Of a stretch of DNA of 64,000 nucleotides, positions 27,515 through 37,158 are shown in pieces. Position 1 is the stretch's first letter, and every line of letters starts with the position of its first letter. Below the pieces are notes generated by a model. The model saw only the letters and a program-made list of their open reading frames with translations. It ran no database searches and had not been told where the DNA came from. The stretch is taken from positions 62,001 through 126,000 of the forward strand of contig CAWFPR010000026.1 of the NCBI GenBank assembly GCA_963817635.1, read 5' to 3'. The stretch is from CAWFPR01 sp963817635 (GTDB taxonomy: Bacteria; Acidobacteriota; Vicinamibacteria; Vicinamibacterales; 2-12-FULL-66-21). The position numbers and the translations under genes are program-made.

Positions 27515-29197
27515 ATGCCGTGGATTGGAAGAAGGAAGATCGCATTCGTTCCGTTGTCGCGCCCCAATGCCCATCCCCCCGACCTCATTCCACCTGACTG
27601 GGAACACGACATCCTCCGGCGGGTGCTTTACGATCCCGATCCCGCGACGGGCCGGGACAAGTCGCTGCGCGCGTTCATCCACACGGTATCGTCCGGCGTC
27701 GCCGACCTCGATGCGATCGTGACGGAACGACACAGCGTCGATCTCCAGGACGTGCCTGCTTCCATCCTGGACGGAGAGATCGGCGCCCGGCTGCGCGCCG
27801 ACGGGTGCGATGCGGCCGCAATCGTGATGCTGGGCGGGCCTGGCGCGGGCACGAACAGCGGCTTCTGGTCACGCTTCGTCATGCTGGAAGGGGTCGGCGT
27901 CTGGGCGATGGAACTGATGCACGGCCTGACCGGCTTCACCGACATCTACCCGTTCGGCGACGACGTGGATCAACAGGACCCCGTGATGGGCCTGTATGAC
28001 GAGATGTCGGCTTCGGCCGGCACACACCCGTCCGCTTACACGAAGGCGGGCATCCAGTGGCTCGACCGCGCCACGATTGCGGAACACGGAGGCCGGGTCG
28101 GCATCTACCCGCTGCACGCGATCAGCCTCACACAGCCGCCGCCGGCCGGGCGCGTGGCCGCCGTGAAGATCGGAGGGAGCGTGCCTTACCTGATGGTGGA
28201 GGCGCGTCTGAAGGCCGATCAATTCGATGCGGGCATTCCCAAAGAGGGCGTCATCGTTTATGCGGTTCAGACTCCTGATCCCCTGGGCCACCGCGTCAAC
28301 CACCTGCGCCCCCTCATCCTCAAAACGCCGCAGGCGCTGTCTGCCGGCCAGGCGTTCGCTTCCGACGCGATCGGCGTCAGTGTCGGTTCTTCCATACCGG
28401 GGGGCTTCGTGGTTTTCGTGGAAGACCGGAAGGCGCCGTTCGAAACCGGCCAGTTGCTCTCCTACGGCGACGCGGGAACTCCCGGCAACGTGTCGGACCC
28501 GACGACTGTCGGATTCGGCGGGTGGCAGGGATTCAGGTCCATCTTCTCCGGCGCGAATATCGCCGGTGACAACCGCATCTACGCGGTGGACCAGGCTGGC
28601 CAACTGCTCTCCTATGGCGATGCAAGTACGCCCGGCAACGTGTCGAGCCCGGTGGTCGTCGGCTTCGGCGGATGGCAGAACTTCAAACACGTCCTTGCTG
28701 GAAAGAACGCAGCGGGTCAGAACCGAATCTACGCGGTGGACCAGGCCGGGCAATTGCTGTCCTACGGGGATGCGGGCACGCCCGGCAATGTCTCGAACCC
28801 GATGACCGTCGGCCTTGGCGGCTGGCAGAGTTTCAGGTTCCTCTTTTCGGGCACGAACCTCGCCGGTGGGAATCGCATCTACGCCGTCGATCAGGGCGGC
28901 CAGCTGCTGTCCTATGGCGACGCCGGCACGCCCGGCAATGTCTCGAACCCGACGGTCGTCGGGTTTGGCGGATGGCAGAACTTCAGGTTCGTATTCGCCG
29001 GCAGAAACGCAGCCGGTGCGAACCGAATCTACGCCGTGGACCAGGCCGGACAGCTGCTGTCCTACGGCGACGCCGGCACGCCCGGCAATGTCTCGAGCCC
29101 GGTCGCCGTCGGCCTCGGCGGGTGGCAGCAGTTCAAGGCCCTGTTCGCCGGCAGGAATCTGGGAGGCCAGGACCGCATCTACGCGGTGGTGGCCTGA
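27515..29197 (+). CDS. M6-peptidase-like protein (degenerate active site) with five tachylectin-like repeats
   Basis: 560 residues, no signal peptide seen. Residues about 1-290 resemble an M6/immune-inhibitor-A-type metalloprotease: the active-site helix is WAMELMHGLTGFTDIYPFG, where A131-M132-E133-L134-M135-H136 replaces the family A-H-E-x-G-H, followed by YDEMSASAGTHPSAYTKAGI and a Trp-Leu-Asp, like the downstream Met-turn and 'K-GWL' region. The first zinc-ligand His is Met, so catalysis is unlikely. Residues 312-560 are five exact 50-residue repeats of the tachylectin-2 type (GQLLSYGDAGTPGNVS ... FGGWQNF ... NRIYAVD), a sugar-binding propeller fold. The ATG at 27515 follows a good ribosome binding site. 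A lectin role is inferred. Confidence 0.75.
   Translation: MPWIGRRKIAFVPLSRPNAHPPDLIPPDWEHDILRRVLYDPDPATGRDKSLRAFIHTVSSGVADLDAIVTERHSVDLQDVPASILDGEIGARLRADGCDAAAIVMLGGPGAGTNSGFWSRFVMLEGVGVWAMELMHGLTGFTDIYPFGDDVDQQDPVMGLYDEMSASAGTHPSAYTKAGIQWLDRATIAEHGGRVGIYPLHAISLTQPPPAGRVAAVKIGGSVPYLMVEARLKADQFDAGIPKEGVIVYAVQTPDPLGHRVNHLRPLILKTPQALSAGQAFASDAIGVSVGSSIPGGFVVFVEDRKAPFETGQLLSYGDAGTPGNVSDPTTVGFGGWQGFRSIFSGANIAGDNRIYAVDQAGQLLSYGDASTPGNVSSPVVVGFGGWQNFKHVLAGKNAAGQNRIYAVDQAGQLLSYGDAGTPGNVSNPMTVGLGGWQSFRFLFSGTNLAGGNRIYAVDQGGQLLSYGDAGTPGNVSNPTVVGFGGWQNFRFVFAGRNAAGANRIYAVDQAGQLLSYGDAGTPGNVSSPVAVGLGGWQQFKALFAGRNLGGQDRIYAVVA
28448..29197 (+). repeat. Five tandem 150-bp coding repeats
   Basis: Repeat units begin at 28448, 28598, 28748, 28898 and 29048, exactly 150 bp apart, each encoding one tachylectin-like blade of 50 residues. 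The units differ at many third positions, so the array is not a very recent duplication, but residues such as SYGDAGTPGNVS, FGGW and NRIYAVD are nearly invariant. Confidence 0.95.
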
Positions 29198-29222
29198 TCG
29201 CTTCCATACGGGTTTCTCCTAC

Positions 29223-30052
29223 TCACCCGTGGCCGGCGGCGGAATGCAATTGTTCCTGCGTCGTCGATACCGACACGGACTGACCAGCGGTGAACGACGT
29301 CGTCGGATCCATGATGCTGGCCGGCTCGTCCTCCAGGGGAATCGGATCTCCGGTGACCTTCAGCGTCGTGGCATCGAGCGGCTCCGCGGCCAGCACGCCC
29401 TGGCGGGCGTAGAGCAGATACCCCGGATCGGCATAGACGGGCGTGGCGTCGAAGGCACCAACGTCCGTCCGGGGACCGCCGTTCACCGAAGCCCCATAGA
29501 TTTCGAACTTCCCGTTCCTGGCCGGCAACGCGGCATACAGAAAGCGCCGGCGCCGGGCATTGCCACGGACATGCGGTGTCCGGCCTCCCCCTTCTCGGGG
29601 GTCGTGATCGCGGTCGGCGTGCCGCCGGAGGCGCTGACGCGATAGAGCGGCCCTGTGGCATCCGGAGCGAAGACGATGTCGTTGGATGGCAGCCAGATGC
29701 CACCGCGTCCCGCCGGCGCATCGGCCACGACCTCCGATCGGCCGCCCGTCGCAGCAATCGTCTTGAGCTTGGTGGACGTAAAGAAGCCAATCCGCCGACT
29801 GTCGGGCGACCAGAATGGAAGGAGCGCTCCCGTCGCGTGCCGTCGGGCGAGATCACGACGCCGGTCGCGTCGGGGAACATCTCCGTGCGGCCGGCGACAG
29901 AATCGACAGACGAATCGCTCCCTGATTCGGGCCGACAGGTCCGCGCGGCCAGAGGAGCGCGGCGGCGGCCGTAAGGACGATACCGCCGAGCGCGGGCCCG
30001 GACGAACAGGCCACTGGCGGCGGGACGAATCGGTCGATTGGCGGGCGTTCAC
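29223..30052 (-). pseudogene. Remnant of a TolB-like propeller, as fused to serine/threonine kinases in Acidobacteria
   Basis: Fragments in successive frames: MFPDATGVVISPDGTR; LPFWSPDSRRIGFFTSTKLK; IAATGGRSEVVADAPAGRGG, then DIVFAPDATGPLYRVSASGG; and GKFEIYGASVNGGPRTDVGA with GYLLYARQGVLAAEPLDATT. These are propeller blades of the WD40/TolB type found behind a kinase domain and TM helix in Vicinamibacteria-like genomes. No kinase domain is left, at least two frame changes are needed (about 29860 and 29520), and the end is also missing. The 240 bp to the next gene show nothing. Confidence 0.55.
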
Positions 30053-30296
30053 AGATCAGCGCCCGTGAATCTCAGGAGGGGTGCCCGATGGCGCCGTGTT
30101 GGTCGACGTGACGCGAGCGCCATCAGCTGGCTGCCGCAGCCGCACTGACGATCGCTGGCTCGGCGATGATCGCGTCACCTTTTTCGAGGAGCCGCCGCAC
30201 CTGGATCGCCGCTTTCGACCCGGGCGAAACAGGCGGCCCAAAGACGGTCGTCACATCCTTGTTGCGATGCGGCGTCCTCCGTCCTAAGCTGCCGGC

Positions 30297-30989
30297 ATGG
30301 CGCTCGTGGTATTCCTGTGGCTGACCGCGTTCGGTCAGGCGGCCGCTGACAAGCAGGTCGTCTTCAGCATCACGGGCCACGATCTCAGCGGCGGCGTGGT
30401 GTCCGAGGTGACCTGGGACGGCGACACGCTGATGATCCAGGGGGTCTTCGCCGATCCGTCCGGAGGGCTGTCGGCGAAATACTTCGTCAAACCGGCCGAC
30501 CGGATGACGGTCGAGCGGCGGGATCGACAGACCGCCGGGTCGCTCGACTACTGGAACATGAAGTCGCGGCGCATCAGTCCGACGGGAGTTGGACGGATCA
30601 CCGTTTCGACCGACACGAAGCTCCCGATGTACGGCATCGCCAGCCAGGATCGCCGGTTCGCCGATTCGGTGGACATGGGTGGCACGGTCAACACGCATAC
30701 CGTCCGGCTGCGGGACCGGGAGATCTTCAGGCGGACCGGCCCTGTGCCGCCGTACGACGGTGAAGTCTGGGCGTGGTCGCCGGCCGAGTTGAACCGGATC
30801 GCGTACGTGGACGGCAAGGGCGATCTCTGGGTGGCGATGGCGGACGGCGCGAATCCCGAACGGGTGCTGCGCGGCAACTTCCTGCTCCCGGCCTGGTCGG
30901 CCGACGGGCGCATGATCGCCGTGGCCGAGCGGCGCAAGGACCGCTGGGACATCTCGGTCGTCCATCTGCCTCCGCATCTCCGCCAATAG
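30297..30989 (+). CDS. Secreted hypothetical protein with TolB-like C-terminal blades
   Basis: 230 residues with a signal peptide (MALVVFLWLTAFGQAAA). The C-terminal part has two blade-like motifs (GEVWAWSPAELNRIAYVDGK; LLPAWSADGRMIAVAERRKD), as in TolB/WD40-like propellers. The N-terminal half is not recognised. No enzymatic residues can be assigned. The gene is isolated; the 259 bp after it contain no clear feature. Confidence 0.65.
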   Translation: MALVVFLWLTAFGQAAADKQVVFSITGHDLSGGVVSEVTWDGDTLMIQGVFADPSGGLSAKYFVKPADRMTVERRDRQTAGSLDYWNMKSRRISPTGVGRITVSTDTKLPMYGIASQDRRFADSVDMGGTVNTHTVRLRDREIFRRTGPVPPYDGEVWAWSPAELNRIAYVDGKGDLWVAMADGANPERVLRGNFLLPAWSADGRMIAVAERRKDRWDISVVHLPPHLRQ

Positions 30990-31248
30990 CCGCTGCGGCG
31001 TCTGCTCTCCCTTCGTCCTCGGGACGACACGGGCGCAGAAGCGCCCGCGTGCTTCGCGGCGCCGTCTCGACGCGCGTCTGCCTCGCCTCTCCGGCTGTAC
31101 GCGGCATCCGTCGGTCCACGCATGAGACGTTCAGATACAGTCGACCTTCCCCATCCGTCGCGCGTCTTCCCATTCGGCAGTCCTGATCGATCTCCGCGGC
31201 GATCACACCGCTTCCTCTTTCAGCAGCCTCCGCACTAGCATGTGACCA

Positions 31249-32812
31249 ATGAGGGCCGGGTTGAACGAATCGCGCAACGCGGGGACACCGCTCCGCCGGC
31301 GGCTGCTCGCGCTGACGGCGTCGGCCGTGCTGCCCCTGGCCGTGATGGCGGGCATTGGACTTTACGTGCTGCTGCGGCAGCAGTACTACCAGGCCGAGCG
31401 CATCGGCCTGGAGCTGTCCCGCTCCGTCGCCAACGCCGTCGACGGTGAACTGCGCAGCACGATCGCGGTGGCCGAAACGCTCGCCACCTCGCCCACGCTC
31501 GATAACGACGACCTCCCGGCGTTGCGGGAGCGCGCGGACCGCATCCTCCGCCTGCACCCGTTCTGGGATGCGCTCCTCCTGTTCGCGCCGGACGGCACGC
31601 CGCTCATGGACACACGGACCGATTCGACGGTTCCCCTAACGCGTCGCCCGCGAGGCGGCGGAGTCAGCCGATCGCGCAAAGGACGAATTTCTGGCCGTGC
31701 TCTCGCACGAGCTGCGAACGCCGCTGAACGCGGTGTACGGCTGGGCGAAGATGCTGCAGACGGGAAAGCTCCACGACGAAGTCGTCCAGCGCGCAAAAGA
31801 CTCCATCGTGCGGAACGCGGACGTCCAGATGCAGTTGATCGACGATCTCCTGGATCTGTCGCGCATCGTCAGCGGCAAGCTGAAGCTGCAGACACGGCCG
31901 GTGGATCTGGGCGACGTGCTGCACGCCGCGATCGACGTCGTTCGTCCGGCCGCCGAGGCGAAGAACATTCGCGTGCGCACTAGCCTCGATCCGGGCGCGG
32001 GCGTCGTGCGCGGCGATCCGGGCCGTCTGCAGCAGGTGTTCTGGAACCTCGTGATGAACGCGGTGAAGTTCACGCCCAACGGTGGACAGGTGGACGTCGC
32101 ACTGCACGCGGCGGACTCGCAGGTCCGCGTCGTCGTCACCGACAGCGGGGAGGGGATCGCGCCCGAGGTGCTGCCGCACGTGTTCGAGCGTTTCAGACAG
32201 GCGGACAGCTCGAGCACGCGGTCGCACGGCGGACTCGGACTGGAGCTGGCGTTGGTGAAGCATCTCGTCGAGCTGCACGGCGGAACCGTCACGGGCGACA
32301 GCGCGGGCCAGAACCGCGGCGCCGCCTTCACGGTCGCGCTGCCCGCCGTTTCCGACGGCGCCGCGCGCGCGCCAGGGCAGGCGGCCATGTCCGCAGCCGC
32401 ACCCGATCGGATCGCCAGACTGGACGGCCTCCGCGCGCTCGTCGTCGACGACGACGGCGACGGGCTGGTGCTCACCGAGTCCATTCTGGGCGCAGCCAGC
32501 GCCGTCGTGCGAACGTGCTCGTCGGTTGGCGCCGCCGTGGCCCTCGTCGCCCAATGGCGGCCCGACGTCCTCGTGTCCGACGTCGAGATGCCCGGCGAGG
32601 ACGGGTACTCGCCGATCCGCGCGGTCCGCGCGTTGGCGGCGACGGCCGGCGGGACGATCCCTGCGATTGCGCTCACCGCGTACGGCCGGACGGAGGATCG
32701 CGCACGGTGCCTGCAGGCCGGGTTCGACATGCACGTCCCGAAGCCCGTCGACCCGGGCGAGCTGACGGCAATCGTCGCGAACGTGGTCGTCCAGCGGCCG
32801 CAGGCCCGCTGA
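31249..32812 (+). CDS. Hybrid sensor histidine kinase with receiver domain, internal segment apparently lost
   Basis: The N-terminal part has a TM helix (LALTASAVLPLAVMAGIGLY) and the start of an extracellular sensor domain (LELSRSVANAVDGELRSTIA). This frame breaks near 31640 after LMDTRTDSTVP. The kinase part follows in another frame: FLAVLSHELRTPLNAVYGWA (phospho-acceptor His), N-box FWNLVMNAVKFTPNGGQVDV, G-box HGGLGLELALVKHLVELHGG, then a receiver domain (RALVVDDDGDGLVLTESI; Asp in VLVSDVEMPGEDGY; Lys in HVPKPVDPGEL). The second TM helix and linker expected between sensor and kinase are absent, so several hundred bases seem deleted together with a frame change. The ligand is unknown. Confidence 0.75.
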
Positions 32813-32884
32813 AGGCGCGGCGGCCGTGGCCGGCCAGGTTCAGCGCGTCGAACCAGCGCCCGTTGAAGTCGGGCGGCCATTCGG

Positions 32885-32905
32885 GATCGTTCGTCACGAA
32901 CGATC
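32885..32905. terminator. Perfect 21-bp inverted repeat between convergent genes
   Basis: GATCGTTCGT and ACGAACGATC are perfect 10-base arms around one central C. It lies between the 3' end of the hybrid kinase and the 3' end of the VOC gene, where a bidirectional terminator would be expected. There is no U-tract and the loop would be short, so an operator or protein-binding site is also possible. Confidence 0.4.
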
Positions 32906-33083
32906 AGTCTTCAGCCATCGCGGCGTGCTTCTCCGCGCAGGTATACGGCTCCGGCAGCCGGCAGCACCCGGGCAAGCCAAGTCATAGAGCGCACGAGTCA
33001 CCTCCTTCGGACGACGGATACCTCAGGGCCTGATCGCCGTTCCGGTCGATTCGCGCTGAACCACCGCTCCATCGCCGGCGGCG

Positions 33084-33497
33084 TCACTCCGGCTGGTGTT
33101 GCAGACCGCCGACCGGCCCGAGCGCGCTGATCGTGACGTAGTAGCCGTCCGGATCCCGGAGCGAGAACTCCATCGTTCCGGTGCGCGGGTTCACGTGTGG
33201 CTCTTCCTCGAACCGGCTGGCGAGCGCGCGGGCGCCCCGCAGCGCCAGGTCGAACTCGTCGACACGGAAGAACAAGAGCAGGCCGTTGCCGGGCCGTGCG
33301 CGATCGGGACTCATCAAGGAGGGGTGCTCGTGGGCGCCCCACTCGTGAAGACACACCAGCACCGTGCCATCGGCATCGAGAACCTGACCGAAGTCGTCAT
33401 GCGCGGGAGCCGTCTCCGGCAGGCCCAGGAGCGTCTGGTACCACCTGACACTGGCGGGCACATCGCCAACGCCAATGATCGTCCACGTGCGCTTCAT
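33084..33497 (-). CDS. VOC-superfamily (glyoxalase/bleomycin-resistance-like) protein
   Basis: 137 residues with the VOC pattern: VGDVPASVRWYQTLLGLPET at the start, LVCLHEWGAHEHP in the middle, and FSLRDPDGYYVTISALGPVG at the end; the Glu in TMEFSLRDPDG is the usual metal-ligand position. One beta-alpha-beta-beta-beta unit pair, so a dimer is expected. Substrate unknown. Intact. Confidence 0.85.
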   Translation of the reverse strand: MKRTWTIIGVGDVPASVRWYQTLLGLPETAPAHDDFGQVLDADGTVLVCLHEWGAHEHPSLMSPDRARPGNGLLLFFRVDEFDLALRGARALASRFEEEPHVNPRTGTMEFSLRDPDGYYVTISALGPVGGLQHQPE

Positions 33498-33837
33498 GAC
33501 GATCCTTGTGCGGTCGGCGGTCGCCTCCGGTTCGGCGATGTCGCAATCGACCGCCCTGCGGAAGCCGGGCGCGCCCTGGCAACCGCGTGCATCATTTCAT
33601 CCCTGGCCATCCTGATCATCTGACCGGAGGCAGCGCTGATCCCCAGACGGATCGTGCCCGACACGCTCAGCCGCCGCGGCTCATGATACCGCCGGTCCGC
33701 CCTGCGGATGGAGGCGCCCGGCGAACGGCGCCCCCCCGAGTGATCTCCTGGGTCACAATAGTGCCGTCCCCCGACGACGGAGGGCTGGCCGGCGGTGCCC
33801 GCCGACGCGGGCGTGAAGTCAAGGCCTTGGAGAGCAC
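33498..33837. other. 340-bp divergent intergenic region
   Basis: Between the VOC gene and the SthA-like gene. It should contain the promoter of each. I see no small ORF with coding character, no RNA and no repeat. Confidence 0.3.
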
Positions 33838-35093
33838 GTGACCAGGTTCGATGTGGTGGTTCTTGGCGGCGGGCCCGGTGGAGAACGAGCCGCGATTCAG
33901 GCGGCGCGCGCCGGAAAACGCGTGGCGCTCGTCGAGCGCGAGCACGTCGTGGGCGGCATGCGGGTGAACTGGGGCACCATCCCGAGCAAGACCCTGCGTG
34001 AGAGCGCCGCGTTCGTCTATGGACTCCGGCACAACCGGCTCGACGGCATCCGCGTCGAGATCGCCGACACCATGACGGTCCCGGAACTCATGTACCGGGA
34101 GCAGCGTGTCGTGCAGCGCGAGCTCGAGCTGATCAACCGTTCGTTGAACCGCCACGCGGTGGAGGTCTACCGCGGCGAAGGGCGCTTCCTGGATCCGCAC
34201 ACGGTCGCGGTACACGGCGTGGAAGGCCACGTGCGGCTGCGGCTGACTGGCGAGGTCATCGTGGTCGCCACCGGCTCGTCGCCCAATCGGCCGCCGGACA
34301 TCCGGTTCGACGGCGAGACGGTGTTCGACAGCACGACGGTGCTGCGCCTGCCGCGGATGCCTGTTCATCCCGAAGCGACCACTACGCGTCGGTCGAGTCG
34401 GAAATCGACACCGCGCCCCCTGCCGTGCGCGTGACGACGCGCAACGGGAACGTCCTCGAGGCCGACGTGCTGCTGTACGCAGTCGGGCGGGACGGCAACA
34501 CCCGGGGGCTGGGCCTCGAAGCGCTCGGCATCGTACCGGACGCGCGCGGGCTGCTGACGGTAAACGACGCATTCCAGACCGTGCACGCGCACATCTACGC
34601 GGTCGGGGACGTCATCGGGTATCCGGCGCTGGCCAGCACATCGATGGAGCAGGGACGACAGGCGATCCGCCATGCGTACGGGATCCCGGGACCCAAGCTG
34701 CGCACGTCACGGCTGCCGTTTGCGATCTACTCGTTTCCCGAGGTCAGCTACATCGGCGACACGGAGGACACGCTCAAGGACAAGGGCATTCCCTACGTCG
34801 TCGGGCGCGGGCAATACGACATGAACCCGAGAGGACAGATCGTCGGCGCCCCGGGCGGGATCGTCAAGTTGATCTTCGCGCACGAGACGCGGACGCTGGC
34901 CGGGGTCCACATCATCGGCCACAGCGCGAGCGAGTTGATCCACATCGGGCAGGCCTTTCTCGACAACGGGGCCGACGCCGCGCACATCGCCGAGACGCTC
35001 TTCAACTACCCGACCTTCTCGGACATGTACCGTCACGCGGCGCTCATGGCGCTGTCGGAGCCGGCGGAGGGCGTCGGTGGTTCGTCAACCTGA
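33838..35093 (+). CDS. Soluble pyridine nucleotide transhydrogenase (SthA-like) with internal deletion
   Basis: The N-terminal FAD-binding domain (FDVVVLGGGPGGERAAIQAA; VGGMRVNWGTIPSKTLRESA; VIVVATGSSPNRPPDIRFDG) is followed near 34375 by a jump in frame. The downstream frame starts within the later NAD-domain strands (VLLYAVGRDGNTRGLGLEAL), then the second FAD contact (IYAVGDVIGYPALASTSMEQ) and the dimerisation domain (TLFNYPTFSDMYRHAALMAL). About 70-80 residues with the NAD-binding GxGxxG motif are missing. SthA normally interconverts NADPH and NADH; this copy as read cannot bind the second nucleotide. The redox disulfide of related reductases is absent here, as expected for SthA-type enzymes in part. 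Confidence 0.8.
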
Positions 35094-35168
35094 CCGGCCT
35101 TCGGGCGCGTGCGTGCGGTGTGGCGACATTTTCGCTATACTTTCGCCCTGACGCCAGGAGGCCACGAA

Positions 35169-35913
35169 ATGGGTTCCACAGCCACCATTCTCCACGCGGA
35201 CCTCGACGCCTTTTATGCGTCGGTCGAACAGCTGCTCGACCCTCGGCTGCGCGGCCAGCCGATTGCGGTCGGCGGCGGCGTCGTTCTCGCGGCCTCTTAC
35301 GAAGCCCGGGCCTTCGGCATACGAAGCGGCATGCCTGGGCGGCGCGCGCGGCAGCTCTGTCCCGATCCAGACGCGCCGGCGCGCGCGCTCTGCCGGCGCG
35401 CAATCGGCGCTCGGACGACGGCCTGCGATCGAGCGCGTCTTCAAGCCCACGCTCCATCACCTCGCCGACCGCATCGGCGCGCGGCTCCGCGCCGGATCGC
35501 TGGCGGGCCGGACGATTACCGTCCGCGTGCGCTTCGCCGATTTGCGCTCGGTCACGCGCTCGCTGACGCAGCCAGCGCCGATTTCCGCCACGAGGGCGCT
35601 CGCTGAGATCGCCGAGGAGCTGGTGCGCGGCGTCCTTGCGGATCACCGTGACGAGAGGACGATCTCGCTGCTGGCGATCTCCGTCTCGCATCTCGACGCG
35701 GCTGCGATCGTGCAATTGGAGCTGCCGCTCGGGCTACCCGACGAAGGACACCGTCCTGGCACCACAAAGGGCGTGGCGCGATCGCGCGCCGACCGGGCCG
35801 TCGATGCGATCCGCAAGCGTTTCGGAGGACAAGCGGTGGACTACGGGTCGGCGTTGCAGGTCGTGCGCTCCGTCCCCGACGAGTTCCGGCGGCTGGCTGA
35901 GAGAGAGCTGTAA
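35169..35913 (+). CDS. DNA polymerase IV (DinB/Y-family) with large internal deletion
   Basis: Starts TILHADLDAFYASVEQLLDP with the first catalytic Asp pair region, then VVLAASYEARAFGIRSGMPG. Near 35370 the frame changes and the sequence jumps to RRPAIERVFKPTLHHLADRI and ITVRVRFADLRSVTRSLTQP, the little-finger domain, ending VRSVPDEFRRLAEREL. About 150-170 residues, with the rest of the palm (including the second catalytic acidic motif) and the thumb, are missing. CAGGAGG precedes ATG 35169 and TATACT at 35136-35141 could be a -10 box. Translesion synthesis would not be possible for the product as read. Confidence 0.75.
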
Positions 35914-36132
35914 ATATCGCCAGCGCCTCCACTCGGCGACAGGGTGTCGGACGAGATTGTCGAAGACGTCATCCGCGCCCGCCGCTGGTCCGGCGAGAAG
36001 ATCCGGATAGGCGGGTCGCGCCAGCTCGAGGCCGAGCGTCAACTCGGCGTATCGAGCCACGAGCAAGGGCGCCGGAGGCTCCAAGCTATCGGGCACGCGC
36101 CCCCGCCATCATCGTTCCGCGATGCCTGCAGA

Positions 36133-36564
36133 CTATTTCGACGCGCTGAACGGATGTCGCCAGCGCAGGCCGGCAAAACGCGCGAAGTCGCTGTCGGTGG
36201 TGATCAACTCGCAGCCGTGCTCGATCGCCAGGGCGGCAAGATATGCGTCCGAGACGAGCGGCCCCTGAACGGTCGCGCACAGCCCGACAAAGATGTCCCA
36301 ATGCCGCCGGCTCGGCACTATCATCACGGCGCGCGGCCAGTCGACAAGACGCTGACAGAAGGCGACCGCCGTGCTCACCGGGGACGGCGGGGTGAAGATC
36401 TTCGGATTGGTCACGATTCGAATGACACCTGCGAGCACCGTCTCCGACAAGGCAAACGGCTCCGCTGCCTCGGTCAATCCGCGCAGCCAGGCGGCGTACC
36501 GGTCGTGCTCTGGCGCGTCCTCCCGGTGCGCGTAGATCAGGACGTTGACGTCCGGCAGCTGCAT
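36133..36564 (-). CDS. vapC: PIN-domain ribonuclease toxin, VapC-like
   Basis: 143 residues with PIN acidic residues: Asp in MQLPDVNVLIYAHRED, Glu in FALSETVLAGVIRIVTNPKI, Asp in VSDAYLAALAIEHGCELITT and the following TDSDFARF. VapC toxins are Mg-dependent endoribonucleases. The ribbon-helix-helix antitoxin gene ends 6 bp upstream on the same strand. The 219 bp between this gene and dinB hold no recognised gene. Confidence 0.85.
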   Translation of the reverse strand: MQLPDVNVLIYAHREDAPEHDRYAAWLRGLTEAAEPFALSETVLAGVIRIVTNPKIFTPPSPVSTAVAFCQRLVDWPRAVMIVPSRRHWDIFVGLCATVQGPLVSDAYLAALAIEHGCELITTDSDFARFAGLRWRHPFSASK

Positions 36565-36570
36565 CGACGC

Positions 36571-36828
36571 CTACCGGCCGCCGCCGTACCGAGCGGCGTC
36601 ATCGTCTTCAATCAGGCGAGACGTTTTGTCGATGTTCTGACGAGAGAAGTGACCGCCGCGCCCGAAGGTCACCAGTTCAAACCGATCCTGTCGCCGGGGG
36701 GCACGAGGCGTCCGGACGAACAGGCGCACGGCCTGTGCGACAAGCCGGCTCACCGTCGTGCCGGACGCTGCGGCTCGCTCTTTGAGTTGTTCGAGCAGCT
36801 TCTCGTCCAGCGTGATGGTCGTCCGCAT
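36571..36828 (-). CDS. Ribbon-helix-helix antitoxin, VapB-like
   Basis: 85 residues: RHH fold at the N-terminus (MRTTITLDEKLLEQLKERAA, then TTVSRLVAQAVRLFV) and an unstructured C-terminal tail (HFSRQNIDKTSRLIEDDDAA) that would bind and block the toxin. ATG 36828 begins the canonical strand; a TTG 9 bp earlier is less likely. It is just upstream of vapC in the usual antitoxin-first order and probably represses its own operon. Confidence 0.8.
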   Translation of the reverse strand: MRTTITLDEKLLEQLKERAAASGTTVSRLVAQAVRLFVRTPRAPRRQDRFELVTFGRGGHFSRQNIDKTSRLIEDDDAARYGGGR

Positions 36829-37158
36829 GATGCACAAACATACACCATCTGCATCACTGCATCAATGCGACCCGTGGATGCTCCACCTGCGCTGTCGGCG
36901 CGGAGCGGCGCCGTGAACGCCGGGCTCGGGTCGCTGATCGACACGTCGAGGACTGCGTGCGAGCTGCCATCGGTGCGTCCGCAGTCTTCCGTCATCCACA
37001 GGTAGACATATTCGTCGAGGATCTTGCAGCCGTCATGGAGTCCCGTGGCGTCGAGCTCGGAGCAGATGCACGGAGGTCCGCGGCCCGCGCCGAGGCCGTC
37101 GTCGTGCGCGCCGCCGGAACGATGCGCGACCTTTCAACTGCGGGGTAATATCTGTCGC
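36829..37158. other. 330-bp intergenic region
   Basis: Between the antitoxin gene (minus) and the M1 peptidase gene (plus). The minus strand is open over most of it, but I recognise nothing in the translation. The antitoxin promoter and autoregulatory site should be near 36830-36870; an AT-richer stretch (ATACACCATCTGCATCACTG, from 36841) is there. Confidence 0.3.

Noticed and set aside
35914..36132. Minus-strand open frame between vapC and dinB with a plausible-looking helical translation
   Set aside because: It has no clear start and continues antisense through dinB; no family recognised.
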